From the NCBI RefSeq assembly GCF_023369855.1, contig NZ_JAMBPP010000002.1:182448-246447 (forward strand): a DNA stretch of 64,000 bases, written 5' to 3'. Source of the DNA: Actinotalea alkalitolerans. GTDB lineage: Bacteria; Actinomycetota; Actinomycetes; Actinomycetales; Cellulomonadaceae. Position numbers and translations under genes: made by a program. Shown piece by piece: positions 30,746-39,965 of this stretch (the stretch's first letter is position 1; every line of letters begins with the position of its first letter). Under the pieces are notes generated by a model. That model did no database searches, had not been told where the DNA came from, and was given only the letters and a program-made list of their open reading frames with translations.

Positions 30746-31894
30746 TCAAGCCCCGGCGTCTCGCAGCACCCGTGCGCGTCGGTACTCCGACTCCGCCGTC
30801 GCCACCGCACGGGCCCAGTCGAAGGCCGGGGGCACGCTGCGCGCCGCCTCCCGAAGCCGGGCGAGCAGGTCACGATCGACCGCGAGCCGGACCACCGCGC
30901 GGGCCATCCCCGCGTCGTCGTCCACGATCAGGCCGTCGACGTCGTGCGTGACGAACTCCTCGATCCCGGTCCCGCGGCGCGCCACGACCACCAGACCCGC
31001 AGCACGTGCCTCCAGGGCAGCGATGCCGAACGCCTCCAGGACCGCGGGGGCCAGGAACACCTCGGCCCGCCGGTAGACCTCCCGCACCTCGGCCCGGGGA
31101 AGCCGCCCGCGCAGCGTCACGACACCGGTGAGGTCGCGACGCCGGATGCGGCGCTGCATCGTCGCGCGGGCCGGCCCGTCGCCGAGGACCTCGACGTCCA
31201 GCGCCCCCGGCGGGAGCTGGGTCATGGCGTCCTCGATCACACCGACCAGTGCCGGACCCCTCTTGCGCGGCGCCAGTCGCATGGTGGCCACGCACCGGAG
31301 CCCACGTCCTGTCGGGTCGGGGGACGCGGCACCGTCGGTCGCCGGCGCGGGTGCCCAGCCCGCCAGGTCCATCCCGTTGGGCATCACCTCGACCGGCGCG
31401 CCGAAGACCTCGGCCACACGCTCGGCGGCCGCGCCGCTCACCGCGCTCAGTGCGACCGGTGCGTCGCGCCAGGCGGTGCGCCGCACCCCCGCACGCAGCG
31501 CCGGGACCGCACCGTCGAGCATGCAGTGCCAGGTGATGGCGAGCGGGGTGCCCGCGTCCAGGGCGACCCGCGCCCCGTCGAAGGCGAACGGTGACACGAC
31601 CCCGGCGTGGACGTGCACCACGTCGGGCGCCAGCTCGCGCAGCAGGGCGCGCACCCTGGGCGGCGCCGCGGGGTTGACCGGGAGGTCGAACGGCATCCTG
31701 GTCCCGAGCCGGTGGACCTGGACACCGTCGTCGTCCTGGACGTCCCGTCCTGGCGCGGACCCCGCAGCCGGGGTCGCGGTGAGGACGTGCACCTCATGGC
31801 CCCGTGCCACCTGGGCACGGGCGAGGTCACGCACCTGGGACTCGATACCACCGGTCCGCGGCGCATAGCAGTCCGAGACGTGGAAGATCCGCAC
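30746..31894 (-). CDS. GT4-family glycosyltransferase
   Basis: A 382-residue GT-B retaining glycosyltransferase. The N-terminus RIFHVSDCYAPRTGGIESQV has the GGIE acceptor-side motif. The C-terminal domain has EVMPNGMD, RLAPRKR (phosphate-binding Arg/Lys), and the E-x7-E donor block in LEAFGIAALEARAAGLVVVA. It would transfer a sugar from a nucleotide donor to a lipid or glycan; substrates cannot be told from sequence. GTG start. It is followed by the LigA-like gene and preceded by a very small ORF and guaA, all in the same direction but with gaps. Confidence 0.85.
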   Translation of the reverse strand: MRIFHVSDCYAPRTGGIESQVRDLARAQVARGHEVHVLTATPAAGSAPGRDVQDDDGVQVHRLGTRMPFDLPVNPAAPPRVRALLRELAPDVVHVHAGVVSPFAFDGARVALDAGTPLAITWHCMLDGAVPALRAGVRRTAWRDAPVALSAVSGAAAERVAEVFGAPVEVMPNGMDLAGWAPAPATDGAASPDPTGRGLRCVATMRLAPRKRGPALVGVIEDAMTQLPPGALDVEVLGDGPARATMQRRIRRRDLTGVVTLRGRLPRAEVREVYRRAEVFLAPAVLEAFGIAALEARAAGLVVVARRGTGIEEFVTHDVDGLIVDDDAGMARAVVRLAVDRDLLARLREAARSVPPAFDWARAVATAESEYRRARVLRDAGA

Positions 31895-31940
31895 GAGGAC
31901 AGGCTAGTCGCGGCCAGGGATCCTCCCGGGCGAGGCGACC

Positions 31941-32036
31941 TCAGATACGGGTACGACGCGGGTTGCTCACCGATCGCACCGGGATGTCCTCGCGCTCCTC
32001 GGGCAGCTGCTCGTCGTGCTGGATGGCCGTGTCCAT
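31941..32036 (-). CDS. Possible 31-residue small protein
   Basis: ATG preceded by a strong AGGGGGG at 4-5 bases. The product is MDTAIQHDEQLPEEREDIPV plus RSVSNPRRTRI: an acidic first half and a very basic end, no hydrophobic segment. It lies between guaA and the glycosyltransferase on their strand. The ribosome binding site is the main evidence; conservation cannot be checked here. Confidence 0.4.
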   Translation of the reverse strand: MDTAIQHDEQLPEEREDIPVRSVSNPRRTRI

Positions 32037-32232
32037 GATCCCCCCTGGGTCATCGCCGTGTCGTGCCGTCAGTCTGCGGGACCCCGGCGACCTCTGCACA
32101 CCGACCCGGTGACCACCGTGCGAAGGGTTCGTGACGGGACAGCCGGCCGGGCGAGAAGGAGCCGACCGGGAACCTCGGGTCGACCGCGACACCACGAGGC
32201 ACCTGCGGCCGGGACACCGACGCCGCGGGCGC

Positions 32233-33816
32233 TCACTCCCACTCGATCGTGCCCGGCGGCTTGCTCGTCACGTCCAGGGCCACCCGGTTGACCTCGGGCA
32301 CCTCGTTGGTGATCCGGGTCGAGATGGTCGCGAGCACCTCGTACGGCACGCGGGTCCAGTCGGCGGTCATCGCGTCCTCCGAGCTGACCGGTCGTAGCAC
32401 CACCGGGTGACCGTAGGTGCGTCCGTCGCCCTGGACGCCGACCGAGCGCACGTCGGCCAGCAGCACCACGGGACACTGCCAGATGGTCCGGTCCAGGCCG
32501 GCGTGGCTCAGCTCCTCACGGGCGATCGCGTCGGCGGCACGCAGGATCTCGAGCCGGTCGGCCGTCACCTCACCGATGATCCGGATCCCCAGACCCGGCC
32601 CCGGGAAGGGCTGGCGCCAGACGATCGCGTCAGGCAGGCCGAGCTCGAGGCCCACGGCTCGCACCTCGTCCTTGAACAGGGTGCGCAACGGCTCGACGAG
32701 CTCGAACTGCAGGTCGTCAGGCAGGCCGCCGACGTTGTGGTGGGACTTGATGTTGGCGGCGCCCTCTCCGCCGCCCGACTCCACGACGTCGGGGTAGAGC
32801 GTGCCCTGCACCAGGAAGCGCACCTCCTCGCCGTGCGCACCCGAGTCCTCGACGACCTCACGTGCGGCCGCCTCGAAGACCCGGATGAACTCGCGTCCGA
32901 TGATCTTCCGCTTGGTCTCCGGGTCGGTCACACCGGCCAGGGCGTCCAGGAAGCGGGCACGGGCGTCGACGACCTTGAGCTGCACGCCCGTCGCGGCGAC
33001 GAAGTCGGTCTCGACCTGCTCGGCCTCGCCCTGCCGTAGCAGGCCGTGGTCGACGAACACACAGGTCAGCTGGTCGCCGACGGCCCGCTGGACGAGGGCC
33101 GCAGCGACCGCGGAGTCCACACCGCCCGACAGCCCGCAGATGACGCGTGCGTCACCGACCACCGTGCGGATCGCCTCGACCTGCTCGGCCACGACGTTGC
33201 CGGCCGTCCAGTCGGGCCGCAGACCGGCCCCCCGGTACAGGAAGTTCTCCAGGGCGTGCTGACCCAGCGGCGAGTGCTTGACCTCGGGGTGCCACTGCAT
33301 GCCGAACAGGCGGCGTGCGCGGTCCTCGAAGGCTGCGACCGGTGAGCCGGTCGAGCTCGCGAGCACCGAGAAGCCTGCCGGGGCGGCGTGCACCGCGTCA
33401 CCGTGGCTCATCCACACCGACTGCTCGGTCGGAGAGCCGGTCAGCAGGACGCCCGACTCGGGAACGGTCACCCGCGTACCGCCGTACTCGCGCGCCCCGG
33501 TGCGGGCCACGTCACCACCCAGGGCCTTGGCCATGGCCTGGAAGCCGTAGCAGATGCCCAGCACCGGGACACCGGCGTCGAAGAGCGCCGGGTCGACCGA
33601 CGGCGCACCGTCGGCGTACACCGATGCCGGACCACCCGACAGGATGATCGCGGACGGGTCCTTGGCGAGCATCTGCTCGACGCTCGCGGTGTGCGGCACG
33701 ATCTCCGAGTACACCTTCGCCTCGCGCACGCGCCGGGCGATCAGCTGCGCGTACTGCGCCCCGAAGTCGACGACGAGAACCGGTCTGTGGTCGGGCAGGG
33801 GCGCGGTGTCGGTCAC
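32233..33816 (-). CDS. guaA: GMP synthase (glutamine-hydrolysing)
   Basis: 527 residues. The N-terminal class I glutamine amidotransferase has nucleophile C89 in [10 protein letters not shown] and HPEV in the triad. The ATP-pyrophosphatase domain has the PP-loop [14 protein letters not shown]. The C-terminal dimerisation domain ends [18 protein letters not shown], as in all GuaA. It converts XMP to GMP. GTG 33816 gives the normal N-terminus ([17 protein letters not shown]); an upstream in-frame ATG adds about 54 non-family residues and is rejected. Confidence 0.97.
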   Translation of the reverse strand: MTDTAPLPDHRPVLVVDFGAQYAQLIARRVREAKVYSEIVPHTASVEQMLAKDPSAIILSGGPASVYADGAPSVDPALFDAGVPVLGICYGFQAMAKALGGDVARTGAREYGGTRVTVPESGVLLTGSPTEQSVWMSHGDAVHAAPAGFSVLASSTGSPVAAFEDRARRLFGMQWHPEVKHSPLGQHALENFLYRGAGLRPDWTAGNVVAEQVEAIRTVVGDARVICGLSGGVDSAVAAALVQRAVGDQLTCVFVDHGLLRQGEAEQVETDFVAATGVQLKVVDARARFLDALAGVTDPETKRKIIGREFIRVFEAAAREVVEDSGAHGEEVRFLVQGTLYPDVVESGGGEGAANIKSHHNVGGLPDDLQFELVEPLRTLFKDEVRAVGLELGLPDAIVWRQPFPGPGLGIRIIGEVTADRLEILRAADAIAREELSHAGLDRTIWQCPVVLLADVRSVGVQGDGRTYGHPVVLRPVSSEDAMTADWTRVPYEVLATISTRITNEVPEVNRVALDVTSKPPGTIEWE

Positions 33817-33854
33817 GGCACCAGGGTAGCCAGCCGATCGCGGAGGCCGAGCGC

Positions 33855-33919
33855 GGGCCCACCGGGAGGGGTCCGAGAACGGGCCCGTGGGCCCATCGCC
33901 CTCGCCCGCGATGGGCCAA
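33855..33919. promoter_or_regulatory. TGGGCCCA-type operator cluster upstream of giant prepilin 1
   Basis: GGGCCCACCGG (33855-33865), GGGCCCGTGGGCCCATCGCC (33881-33900, holding the palindrome TGGGCCCA at 33888-33895) and TGGGCCAA (33912-33919). The 20-base core recurs with one mismatch at 36712-36731, and TGGGCCCA recurs at 42567, 42590, 45589 and 45601, all in upstream regions of this pilus locus. Confidence 0.6.
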
Positions 33920-33970
33920 GATCGAGATGCCGACCACGGCAGCACGTCACGGCACGACAGATGGAGCCAC

Positions 33971-35440
33971 ATGACCACGGGGGGAGACGCTCCGGAGAGC
34001 GGGCGGCCGACCGGGACCGACCCGCACGACCGGGCAGGTGGTCAGATGAGGCTCACGTTCGCCCTGCGGCTGGCGCGGGCTCGCTGCGATGCCGAGCGCG
34101 GCATCGGGACCATCGAGTACCTCGGCATCGTCGTCCTCGCCGCACTGCTGGTCGCGGCGGTCGTCCTCGGCGTCTCGGCCACGCAGTACGGGCCGCGCGT
34201 CGCCCAGGCGCTGTGCGAGATCGTCTCGCTCGGCCAGGGCTCGTGCGGAGAGGTCACGACCCAGGAGCGTGCCCCTGAGGACTACGTCCCGCCCGAGCCC
34301 TGCGTGATCAACGCCGACGGAGCAGGGTGGGACGCCGCGGTCGCCATCGCGGTGCAGGTCGAGGGCGGGCAGACGTGGCTGTACGAGCAGCTCGACGACG
34401 GTCGCGTCCGCCTCACCCGCACCGATGAGGCGGCGGCCGGGGCCGAGGTGGGGGTGGGCTTCGACGTCTCGCTGACCCTTGACGACGAGCGCTACGGCGC
34501 CAGCCTCAGCGCGGGTGCCGCCGCGATGGTGACCGGCCAGGAGGGCGACGTCTTCTACGCCGCCGACCGCGCCGCGGCCGAAGCCATCCTGAGCGCCCAA
34601 CGGACGAGCGACGTCAAGGACGTCATCCTCGGCGACGGCAGCCTCGCTCGTCAGGGGTGGGACTGGGCGACCGAACAGCTCGGCGGCTCGACCCGGTACG
34701 AGGACCTCGCCCCCGACGAGACGTTCACCCGGGCGGGGATCCAGCTGTCCGGTTCGGCCAACGCCACCCTCATCGACGGCTCAGCGGGTGTGGAGCTCGA
34801 GATGGGGGTGTACGAAGGACGCGTCGACCGGACGGACGGCACCTCGACCGACATCTTCACCGCGAGCGCCTCCGGCTCGGCCGAGGGGGGCAAGTGGCTG
34901 AGCTCGGTCGAGGGGTACGGCGTCGCGACGGCGAGCTTCGAGGGCAGCCTGCGCTGGGAGGTGGACCGCGACGCCCGCGGTGAGGCCGTCGCCGTCCGGG
35001 TCGTCACCACGGGGATGGCACACGCCGACGCCTACGGCAAGAACATCGACGAGGGGACCAACCCGTCCTTCACCGAGACCACGGTGCAGGTTCCGCTGAC
35101 CAGCGACGCCGACCGGCTGGTCGCCGGTCGGCTGGCCCAGTCGTTGGGGCTCGAGGTCGACGGCGTGACCGACAACCTCTCCCTGCTGGACCGGCCCGGC
35201 AACACGGTCTTCATGGCGCAGAACGTCGAGGACTTCACGTCCCTGGCACGGGACACGGGGTACGTCTACCAGCAGCACTACGAGGTCGACACGACCGAGT
35301 ACGGCGCCAACCTCGACGCGAAGTACATCCTGGAGGCAGGCCTGGGTGGGTCGTACACAGCCGTTCAGCGGACGGCCACCGGCTACCGGTACTGGAACGG
35401 CCAGAACCTGGTGGACCGTACCGGCTGCGTCGCGCAGTGA
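33971..35440 (+). CDS. Giant prepilin-like protein 1
   Basis: 489 residues. A basic cytoplasmic leader of 44 residues ends AERG, followed by [20 protein letters not shown]: a class III (Flp-type) signal with cleavage expected after G44, Glu at +5 (E49) and Tyr at +6. About 420 exported residues follow, Gly/Asp-rich and probably beta-rich, with C82, C92, C111 and C486 (the last in the ending [13 protein letters not shown]). The same cysteine pattern is in the paralogues at 37274 and 41055. No known domain recognised. Ordinary Flp pilins are about 60 residues, so this is a pilin-anchored or pilus-tip adhesin candidate. GGAG precedes the ATG. First gene of a three-gene cassette. Confidence 0.75.
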   Translation: MTTGGDAPESGRPTGTDPHDRAGGQMRLTFALRLARARCDAERGIGTIEYLGIVVLAALLVAAVVLGVSATQYGPRVAQALCEIVSLGQGSCGEVTTQERAPEDYVPPEPCVINADGAGWDAAVAIAVQVEGGQTWLYEQLDDGRVRLTRTDEAAAGAEVGVGFDVSLTLDDERYGASLSAGAAAMVTGQEGDVFYAADRAAAEAILSAQRTSDVKDVILGDGSLARQGWDWATEQLGGSTRYEDLAPDETFTRAGIQLSGSANATLIDGSAGVELEMGVYEGRVDRTDGTSTDIFTASASGSAEGGKWLSSVEGYGVATASFEGSLRWEVDRDARGEAVAVRVVTTGMAHADAYGKNIDEGTNPSFTETTVQVPLTSDADRLVAGRLAQSLGLEVDGVTDNLSLLDRPGNTVFMAQNVEDFTSLARDTGYVYQQHYEVDTTEYGANLDAKYILEAGLGGSYTAVQRTATGYRYWNGQNLVDRTGCVAQ

Positions 35441-35490
35441 GCACTACCCTGGCGCAGGTCAGGACACCGACCGACCCGGAGGCCCCACTC

Positions 35491-36123
35491 GTGCACGTCC
35501 ACTGCAAGCCGGCCCGGTGCGTGAGTCAGCTCGGGAGGGTGATCAGCGGTGGTGCCGTGGCGCTGTCCGCGGTGCTCCTCCTCGCTGCGTGCACCACCGA
35601 CCCGGCATCGCCGTCCGACGGTCCGCTGGTCCCCGGTCCGGCGCCGGACGGCTGGGAGGCGGTGGACTACGGGACGGTGACCGTGCACGTCCCGGCCGGC
35701 TTCGAGCCGGTCGACGGCGCCTCCGCCGATCCTGCTCACCCTGACGCGGAGAGCTTCGCCCTGCTGGGGCCAGCGAACGACGAGGGCCGCACCCCCGGCG
35801 TGACCACGACCGTCGCGCCAGACCCGGACCGGACGGCGTCGGTCGAGGTGGACGCACTCGAGAACCAGTGGAGCGCGACCCGCGGGGTCGAGGACTTCGC
35901 CCGCTCGCAGGTGTCGTGGCCCGGCGCCGAGTCGGCCGTCTTCCTGGCGTTCGAGTCCGAGGCGACCGACTCCTCCGGCACCAGCGTGCCGTACCGCTAC
36001 GAGTGGTTCGTCGCGGACCTCGAGGACGGCAGCCAGGTCCTCGTCGGTTCGGTCGCCCCGGTCGCGGACTTCGACGAGCTGCAGATGCACGAGGTGCTGA
36101 GCTCGCTCGAGCTCGCACCGTGA
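35491..36123 (+). CDS. Lipoprotein of prepilin cassette 1 (possible PsbP/LpqN-like fold)
   Basis: 210 residues. Lipobox LLAAC with C34. The mature part begins with a Thr/Pro/Ser linker and then APDGWEAVDYGTVTVHVP and SWPGAESAVFLAF. These phrases recur in the cassette 2 lipoprotein (38761-39372) and loosely in 39966-40541. The GW...V-P-x-x pattern resembles LpqN/PsbP-type lipoproteins, a low-confidence guess. GTG 35491 is chosen because GGAGG stands eight bases upstream; a GTG overlapping the previous stop (35437) and one at 35521 are alternatives. Coupled to the next gene by GTGA. Confidence 0.65.
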   Translation: MHVHCKPARCVSQLGRVISGGAVALSAVLLLAACTTDPASPSDGPLVPGPAPDGWEAVDYGTVTVHVPAGFEPVDGASADPAHPDAESFALLGPANDEGRTPGVTTTVAPDPDRTASVEVDALENQWSATRGVEDFARSQVSWPGAESAVFLAFESEATDSSGTSVPYRYEWFVADLEDGSQVLVGSVAPVADFDELQMHEVLSSLELAP

Positions 36124-36662
36124 CCGCCGCCACGCGGCTCCGCCGAGCGGTCCGGACCTCGGGCTACCTGGCCGTCCTGGGCGTGCTGCTGTTCGGGATC
36201 GGCGCTGCTGTCGTGCTCGTCCGCAGCAACCACGGCATCCCCACGGTCCGCCCAGCAGAGTGGGCGGCTGGTGAGGAGATCTCGACCTCTCTCGGCAACG
36301 ACACCGTCTTCTGGGGGCAGGGCACCGACCTCGACCCTCAGGCTGTCACGTGCACCGCACCGAGCGGGCCCGGCGGCGCGCCCGAGACGATGCCCGCCGG
36401 CCCTCCCCCCGGCAGCGAGGACATCGCCGTGATCGACGACCCGCGCTTCGGTGCGCTCGTCTACCTCGCGGACAACCGGGGGCGCACCTGGCCGGCCTCG
36501 TCGGCCGTCTGCGACGGTGGCTCGCTCGAGACCGTGCGACTCTCCTCGACCCCGCGGGTCCCCCTGCAGCGCGGCGTCGGACTGGGGCTGATCGCCGCCG
36601 CAGGTCTCGCGGCGGTGTGGGGCGCCGTCGCCCTGCGGGTCACCCGACCCGCGCGGACCTGA
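36120..36662 (+). CDS. Two-helix WGQ/VTC protein of prepilin cassette 1
   Basis: 180 residues: helix at about 17-36, an extracellular loop of about 110 residues, and a second helix at about 150-170. The loop contains VFWGQGTDLDPQAVTCTA and later SAVCDGG, giving two cysteines. The paralogue at 39369 has LWGQPADVDLSTVTCRW and SATCTAHG at matching places, so the motif WGQ-x2-D-x-D-x4-VTC defines a small family. GTG start overlaps the lipoprotein stop. A role as membrane partner of the lipoprotein and giant prepilin is inferred from the repeated gene order. Confidence 0.65.
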   Translation: MTAATRLRRAVRTSGYLAVLGVLLFGIGAAVVLVRSNHGIPTVRPAEWAAGEEISTSLGNDTVFWGQGTDLDPQAVTCTAPSGPGGAPETMPAGPPPGSEDIAVIDDPRFGALVYLADNRGRTWPASSAVCDGGSLETVRLSSTPRVPLQRGVGLGLIAAAGLAAVWGAVALRVTRPART

Positions 36663-36687
36663 CGCGCCCCGCCGCAGTCAGGACCGG

Positions 36688-36731
36688 GGACCCACCGGCG
36701 CGGGGCGCGTCGGGCCCGTGGACCCATCGCC
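36688..36731. promoter_or_regulatory. TGGGCCCA-type operator pair upstream of the four-helix gene
   Basis: GGACCCACCGG (36688-36698) and GGGCCCGTGGACCCATCGCC (36712-36731). Both elements match the pair at 33855/33881 in order and nearly in spacing (24 against 26 bases). The second has a single mismatch in 20 bases, which makes the palindrome TGGACCCA here. Confidence 0.6.
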
Positions 36732-36793
36732 GCGACGACGTCCTGCAGCACGATGGAGATCCCACCCGACGATCTGATCGCCCGAGGAGCAGC

Positions 36794-37213
36794 ATGCAGA
36801 CCGGACTCACCCTCCAGGTGGCCGTCGCGACCGCCCTCGGGGCGCTGGCTGCCGGTGCGGTCGGTGGCTGGGTCGCGGTCTCGACCTACGAGCTGGGCGC
36901 CGCGATGGGCATCCGGGCGCTGGTCGCCGCGGCAGTGGTCGTCGTGATCCCCTACGCACTCGTCCGGCGCAGGGTGCTGTCCGCCCGGCGGAGCTCGCTC
37001 GTGCTGGCCGGTGTGGCCGGGCTCGTCGTGGGCTACGCCCTCAACCCGTTCTCGTGGGTCGGGCGCGCCTTCTTCGCGCAGACGTTCGTCGCGCCTGGCG
37101 CGCTGACCGCCGTCCTGGACCTGACCGGATGGCTCGCCCTCGGCACCGTCACCGTCCTGGCCGCGAGCAGGGCCGCTCCGCACGGCGACGAAGCGCTCGG
37201 ATACCGGCAGTAG
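36794..37213 (+). CDS. Unknown four-helix membrane protein in the pilus locus
   Basis: 139 residues, almost entirely hydrophobic, with about four helices (near 5-27, 35-56, 66-85, 103-124) and a short basic loop RRRVLSARR. No family recognised. GAGGAG precedes the ATG. It is placed between the two giant-prepilin cassettes behind an operator-like pair, and may drive cassette 2 as the first gene of that unit. A similar-sized multi-helix protein accompanies the third giant prepilin (40586-41038). Confidence 0.6.
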   Translation: MQTGLTLQVAVATALGALAAGAVGGWVAVSTYELGAAMGIRALVAAAVVVVIPYALVRRRVLSARRSSLVLAGVAGLVVGYALNPFSWVGRAFFAQTFVAPGALTAVLDLTGWLALGTVTVLAASRAAPHGDEALGYRQ

Positions 37214-37273
37214 GCCTCCCGTCTGCCCCCACGAGCCGCCTCGTCCCGAACCCGAGAAGAGACCCCACGCCCG

Positions 37274-38680
37274 ATGCTGACGCCGTTGCGCCGTGCCCTG
37301 CCCCACCGCGACGACCGGGACAGGGGGGTCGGGACCCTCGAGTACGTCGGCATCGTCGCGGTCGCCGCCCTCCTGGTGGCGGCTCTCGTCCTGGGGGTCA
37401 CCGCCACCCGCTACCAGGAGCACCTGCAAGTCGCGCTGTGCGAGATCATCTCGCTGGGGCAGGGCGACTGCGGTGCGGTCGCCGCCCAGGACCGCGCACC
37501 CGAGGACTACATCCCCGACACCCCGTGCGTCGTGGGCTCCCAGGGCAACGACAGCAACGAGAAGGTCACCGTCGTGGTCACCCTCGAGAGCGGTGAGCGG
37601 TGGGCCATCGACGAGCTCGGCGACGGCACCTACCGGCTCACCCGGGCCACGGACGGCAGCCTCGGCATCGGTGTCGGCGTCGGGTTCGACCTCTCGGCCA
37701 CGATCGACAGCGAGAGGTTCGGCGCCGGGGCGTACGCCAACGTCAGCGCTGCGGTGGCCGCCGGGCAGGGTGAGAGCTACATCGCGACATCCCCCGAGCA
37801 GGCCCGTCACATCCTGGGGGCCAAGCGCCAGGACGAGGTCAAGGACCTGTGGTTCGGCGACGACAACATCGTCCGGGACGGTGCCGACTGGCTCAACGAG
37901 GCCTTGGGAGGCAGCAACGACAACGAACGTCGTGAGCCCGACGAGTGGTTCGTCGAGGGTGGCATCGAGCTCGCCGGTACCGCGGGGGTCACCGCGATCA
38001 CGGGTTCGGCCGACGCAACCGCCACCGTCGACGCGTACCTGGGCCGCACCGAGCGCCGGGACGGCACGTCGACGGACTACCTGCGTGCCGAGATGGCCAT
38101 CAACGGCGGTCTGACTGGGTGGGGCGCCGACCCCGACGGGACCGCCAGCTACGTCCAGGTCACCGCCGAGGGCGCGGCCGGCGCGGTGATCGAGATCGAC
38201 CGCGACGCCAACGGCAACCCGACCACGTTCCGGATGACGAGCATCCTGATGGGCAACGCGACGGGTGAGCAGTCCTCCAGCGGCGCATCGGGTATCAGCG
38301 ACGCACCCGAGTACACCGAGCAGACCCTCTCCTTCCCCCTCCAGACCGCAGCGGACCGCGAGCTGGCCACCCGGATCATGCACGGGGCGGGCGTCCCTTA
38401 CTACCCGGGAGTCACCGAGGGCGTCGACGTCGCCCGGATCGCCACCGACCGGCTCAGCCCCACCAGCCTGTCACGCGACCTCTTCGCGAGCGCCTCGGAG
38501 CGCGGGCACATCACGACCGAGTCCTACTCCCTCGCCACGGGTGAGAACAGCTTCAACGCGATGGGCAAAGTCGGCGTCGAGCTGGGTCTCGCCGGGAGCT
38601 CGATCGACACCACCCGCACCGCGACCGGCTCCCAGTACTGGAACGGCAGGGCGATGGTCGACCGTGCCGGGTGCTTCTGA
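37274..38680 (+). CDS. Giant prepilin-like protein 2
   Basis: 468 residues, paralogue of the protein at 33971. A short basic leader ends DRG; cleavage is expected after G18, then VGTLEYVGIVAVAALLVAAL with Glu at +5 (E23). The stretch LCEIISLGQGDCG and RAPEDYIPDTPC matches [13 protein letters not shown] and [12 protein letters not shown] of protein 1. C56, C66 and C85 keep its 10- and 19-residue spacings, and the C-terminus YWNGRAMVDRAGC repeats its ending (C467). The middle is diverged, so the duplication is old. Weak Shine-Dalgarno. Second cassette. Confidence 0.75.
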   Translation: MLTPLRRALPHRDDRDRGVGTLEYVGIVAVAALLVAALVLGVTATRYQEHLQVALCEIISLGQGDCGAVAAQDRAPEDYIPDTPCVVGSQGNDSNEKVTVVVTLESGERWAIDELGDGTYRLTRATDGSLGIGVGVGFDLSATIDSERFGAGAYANVSAAVAAGQGESYIATSPEQARHILGAKRQDEVKDLWFGDDNIVRDGADWLNEALGGSNDNERREPDEWFVEGGIELAGTAGVTAITGSADATATVDAYLGRTERRDGTSTDYLRAEMAINGGLTGWGADPDGTASYVQVTAEGAAGAVIEIDRDANGNPTTFRMTSILMGNATGEQSSSGASGISDAPEYTEQTLSFPLQTAADRELATRIMHGAGVPYYPGVTEGVDVARIATDRLSPTSLSRDLFASASERGHITTESYSLATGENSFNAMGKVGVELGLAGSSIDTTRTATGSQYWNGRAMVDRAGCF

Positions 38681-38760
38681 CACCGACCCGTTAGCCTGAC
38701 CGCCTGCCGTCCCGCCCCCACCTGCACCGTCCGCGCCCAGCACCACCTCCCGGAGGACCC

Positions 38761-39372
38761 ATGTCACCCCGCTCGCACCCCGCCGGGTGGACGCTGCTGT
38801 GCGTGACCTCGCTCGCGCTGGCCCTCGGCGGTTGCGGCTCCACTGCCGACGAGGCGACGGGCGGCGAGAACCTCTCACCCGCACAGGCTCCCGACGGCTG
38901 GACCCCGCACACCCAGGGCTCGGTCGAGCTGCACGCCCCGGCCGACTGGGAGGCCTTCGACACCGGTGCGCCCGCCGACGGGGCGGTGGCCGACGCGACG
39001 AGCTTCGGGCTCCAGGCCCCCACGCCCGAGGACGGCGCGGGCAGCGGCGCGTTCACCGTGGTGACCGACTCGCCCCAGGACGGGGCGGTCGCGGTCGCCG
39101 GCTCCGCACGGCGCACGGCCGAGAGCACGCTCGGCGCGACGGACGTCGTCGAGGAGGAGATCTCCTGGCCCGGTGCCGAGAGTGCCGCGTACCTGGCGTA
39201 CACCGCTGACCTCCCGATGCCGGACGGGGAGAACGTGATCTTCCAGTACGAGTTCCTCGCCCTGGACCTGCCGGACGGCGGGCAGGCCGTGGTGAACGTC
39301 GTCGGCCCGGCGGAGGGCTACGCCGACCAGGCCATGCACGCCGTGCTCGCCAGCGTGACCGTCGCGCCGTGA
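38761..39372 (+). CDS. Lipoprotein of prepilin cassette 2
   Basis: 203 residues. Lipobox ALGGC with C25. The mature part has APDGWTPHTQGSVELHAP, then SWPGAESAAYLAY and a C-terminal MHAVLASVTVAP, paralogous to the cassette 1 lipoprotein (MHEVLSSLELAP). GGAGG precedes the ATG at six bases. Coupled to the next gene by GTGA. A PsbP/LpqN-like fold is possible but unproven. Confidence 0.7.
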   Translation: MSPRSHPAGWTLLCVTSLALALGGCGSTADEATGGENLSPAQAPDGWTPHTQGSVELHAPADWEAFDTGAPADGAVADATSFGLQAPTPEDGAGSGAFTVVTDSPQDGAVAVAGSARRTAESTLGATDVVEEEISWPGAESAAYLAYTADLPMPDGENVIFQYEFLALDLPDGGQAVVNVVGPAEGYADQAMHAVLASVTVAP

Positions 39373-39926
39373 GCGCCGGGGCAGGTCCGTTCACCTCCCG
39401 GAACCTGCGCCGCGCGACCCGGCTGTGGAGCACGGTGGCCCTGTGGGGGTCACCGTTCTTCCTCCTGCTGGGCGTCGCACTGCTCACCGGGCTCTTCCCC
39501 TCGGGTGCTGCCCGGGCGTCCGTGGTCGAGACCACCGCGACACCGGGTACCGCGATCGACGTCGTGGGCGGCACCCGGGGCATGGCGCTGTGGGGTCAGC
39601 CGGCCGACGTGGACCTCTCGACGGTCACCTGCCGCTGGACCGGGGCCGGTGACTCGGGTGGCGAGCTGCCCGTCGGCCCTCGTGACGACCGACCGGAGGT
39701 CATCACCGACAGCCTCGGCTCCGGTGACTACGTCTGGCTGACCACCACGGCCGACACGTTCGGGGTGCGGAGCGCGACCTGCACCGCTCACGGCCTCACC
39801 GCACTCGGGGCCACCCCCGACCCGGGAACGGGCGCCGGCACGGGCGCCGGGGTGTTCTTCGTGGTCCTGGCACCGGTGCTGCTCGGTCTCGGGCTGCTCG
39901 CACGACGAGCGGCCCGCTCCGCCTAA
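39369..39926 (+). CDS. Two-helix WGQ/VTC protein of prepilin cassette 2
   Basis: 185 residues: helix at about 20-42, extracellular loop with LWGQPADVDLSTVTCRW and SATCTAHG, second helix at about 157-178, and a basic end ARRAARSA. Paralogue of 36120-36662 with the two loop cysteines conserved. GTG overlaps the lipoprotein stop. Last gene of the plus-strand run; it converges on the lipoprotein gene at 39966 with only 39 bases between. Confidence 0.65.
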   Translation: MSAGAGPFTSRNLRRATRLWSTVALWGSPFFLLLGVALLTGLFPSGAARASVVETTATPGTAIDVVGGTRGMALWGQPADVDLSTVTCRWTGAGDSGGELPVGPRDDRPEVITDSLGSGDYVWLTTTADTFGVRSATCTAHGLTALGATPDPGTGAGTGAGVFFVVLAPVLLGLGLLARRAARSA

Positions 39927-39965
39927 GGTCAGCACCGGTGGGCCCGGGACCGACACCCGTGCCGG

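Noticed and set aside
33817-33978. Longer N-terminus for guaA from an ATG at 33978
   Set aside because: The added residues are not seen in GuaA proteins and run through the operator region; GTG 33816 gives the normal start.
36461-38383. 640-codon minus-strand frame across giant prepilin 2
   Set aside because: The plus-strand frame has a prepilin signal, cysteines shared with two paralogues and coupled neighbours; the minus frame has none of these.
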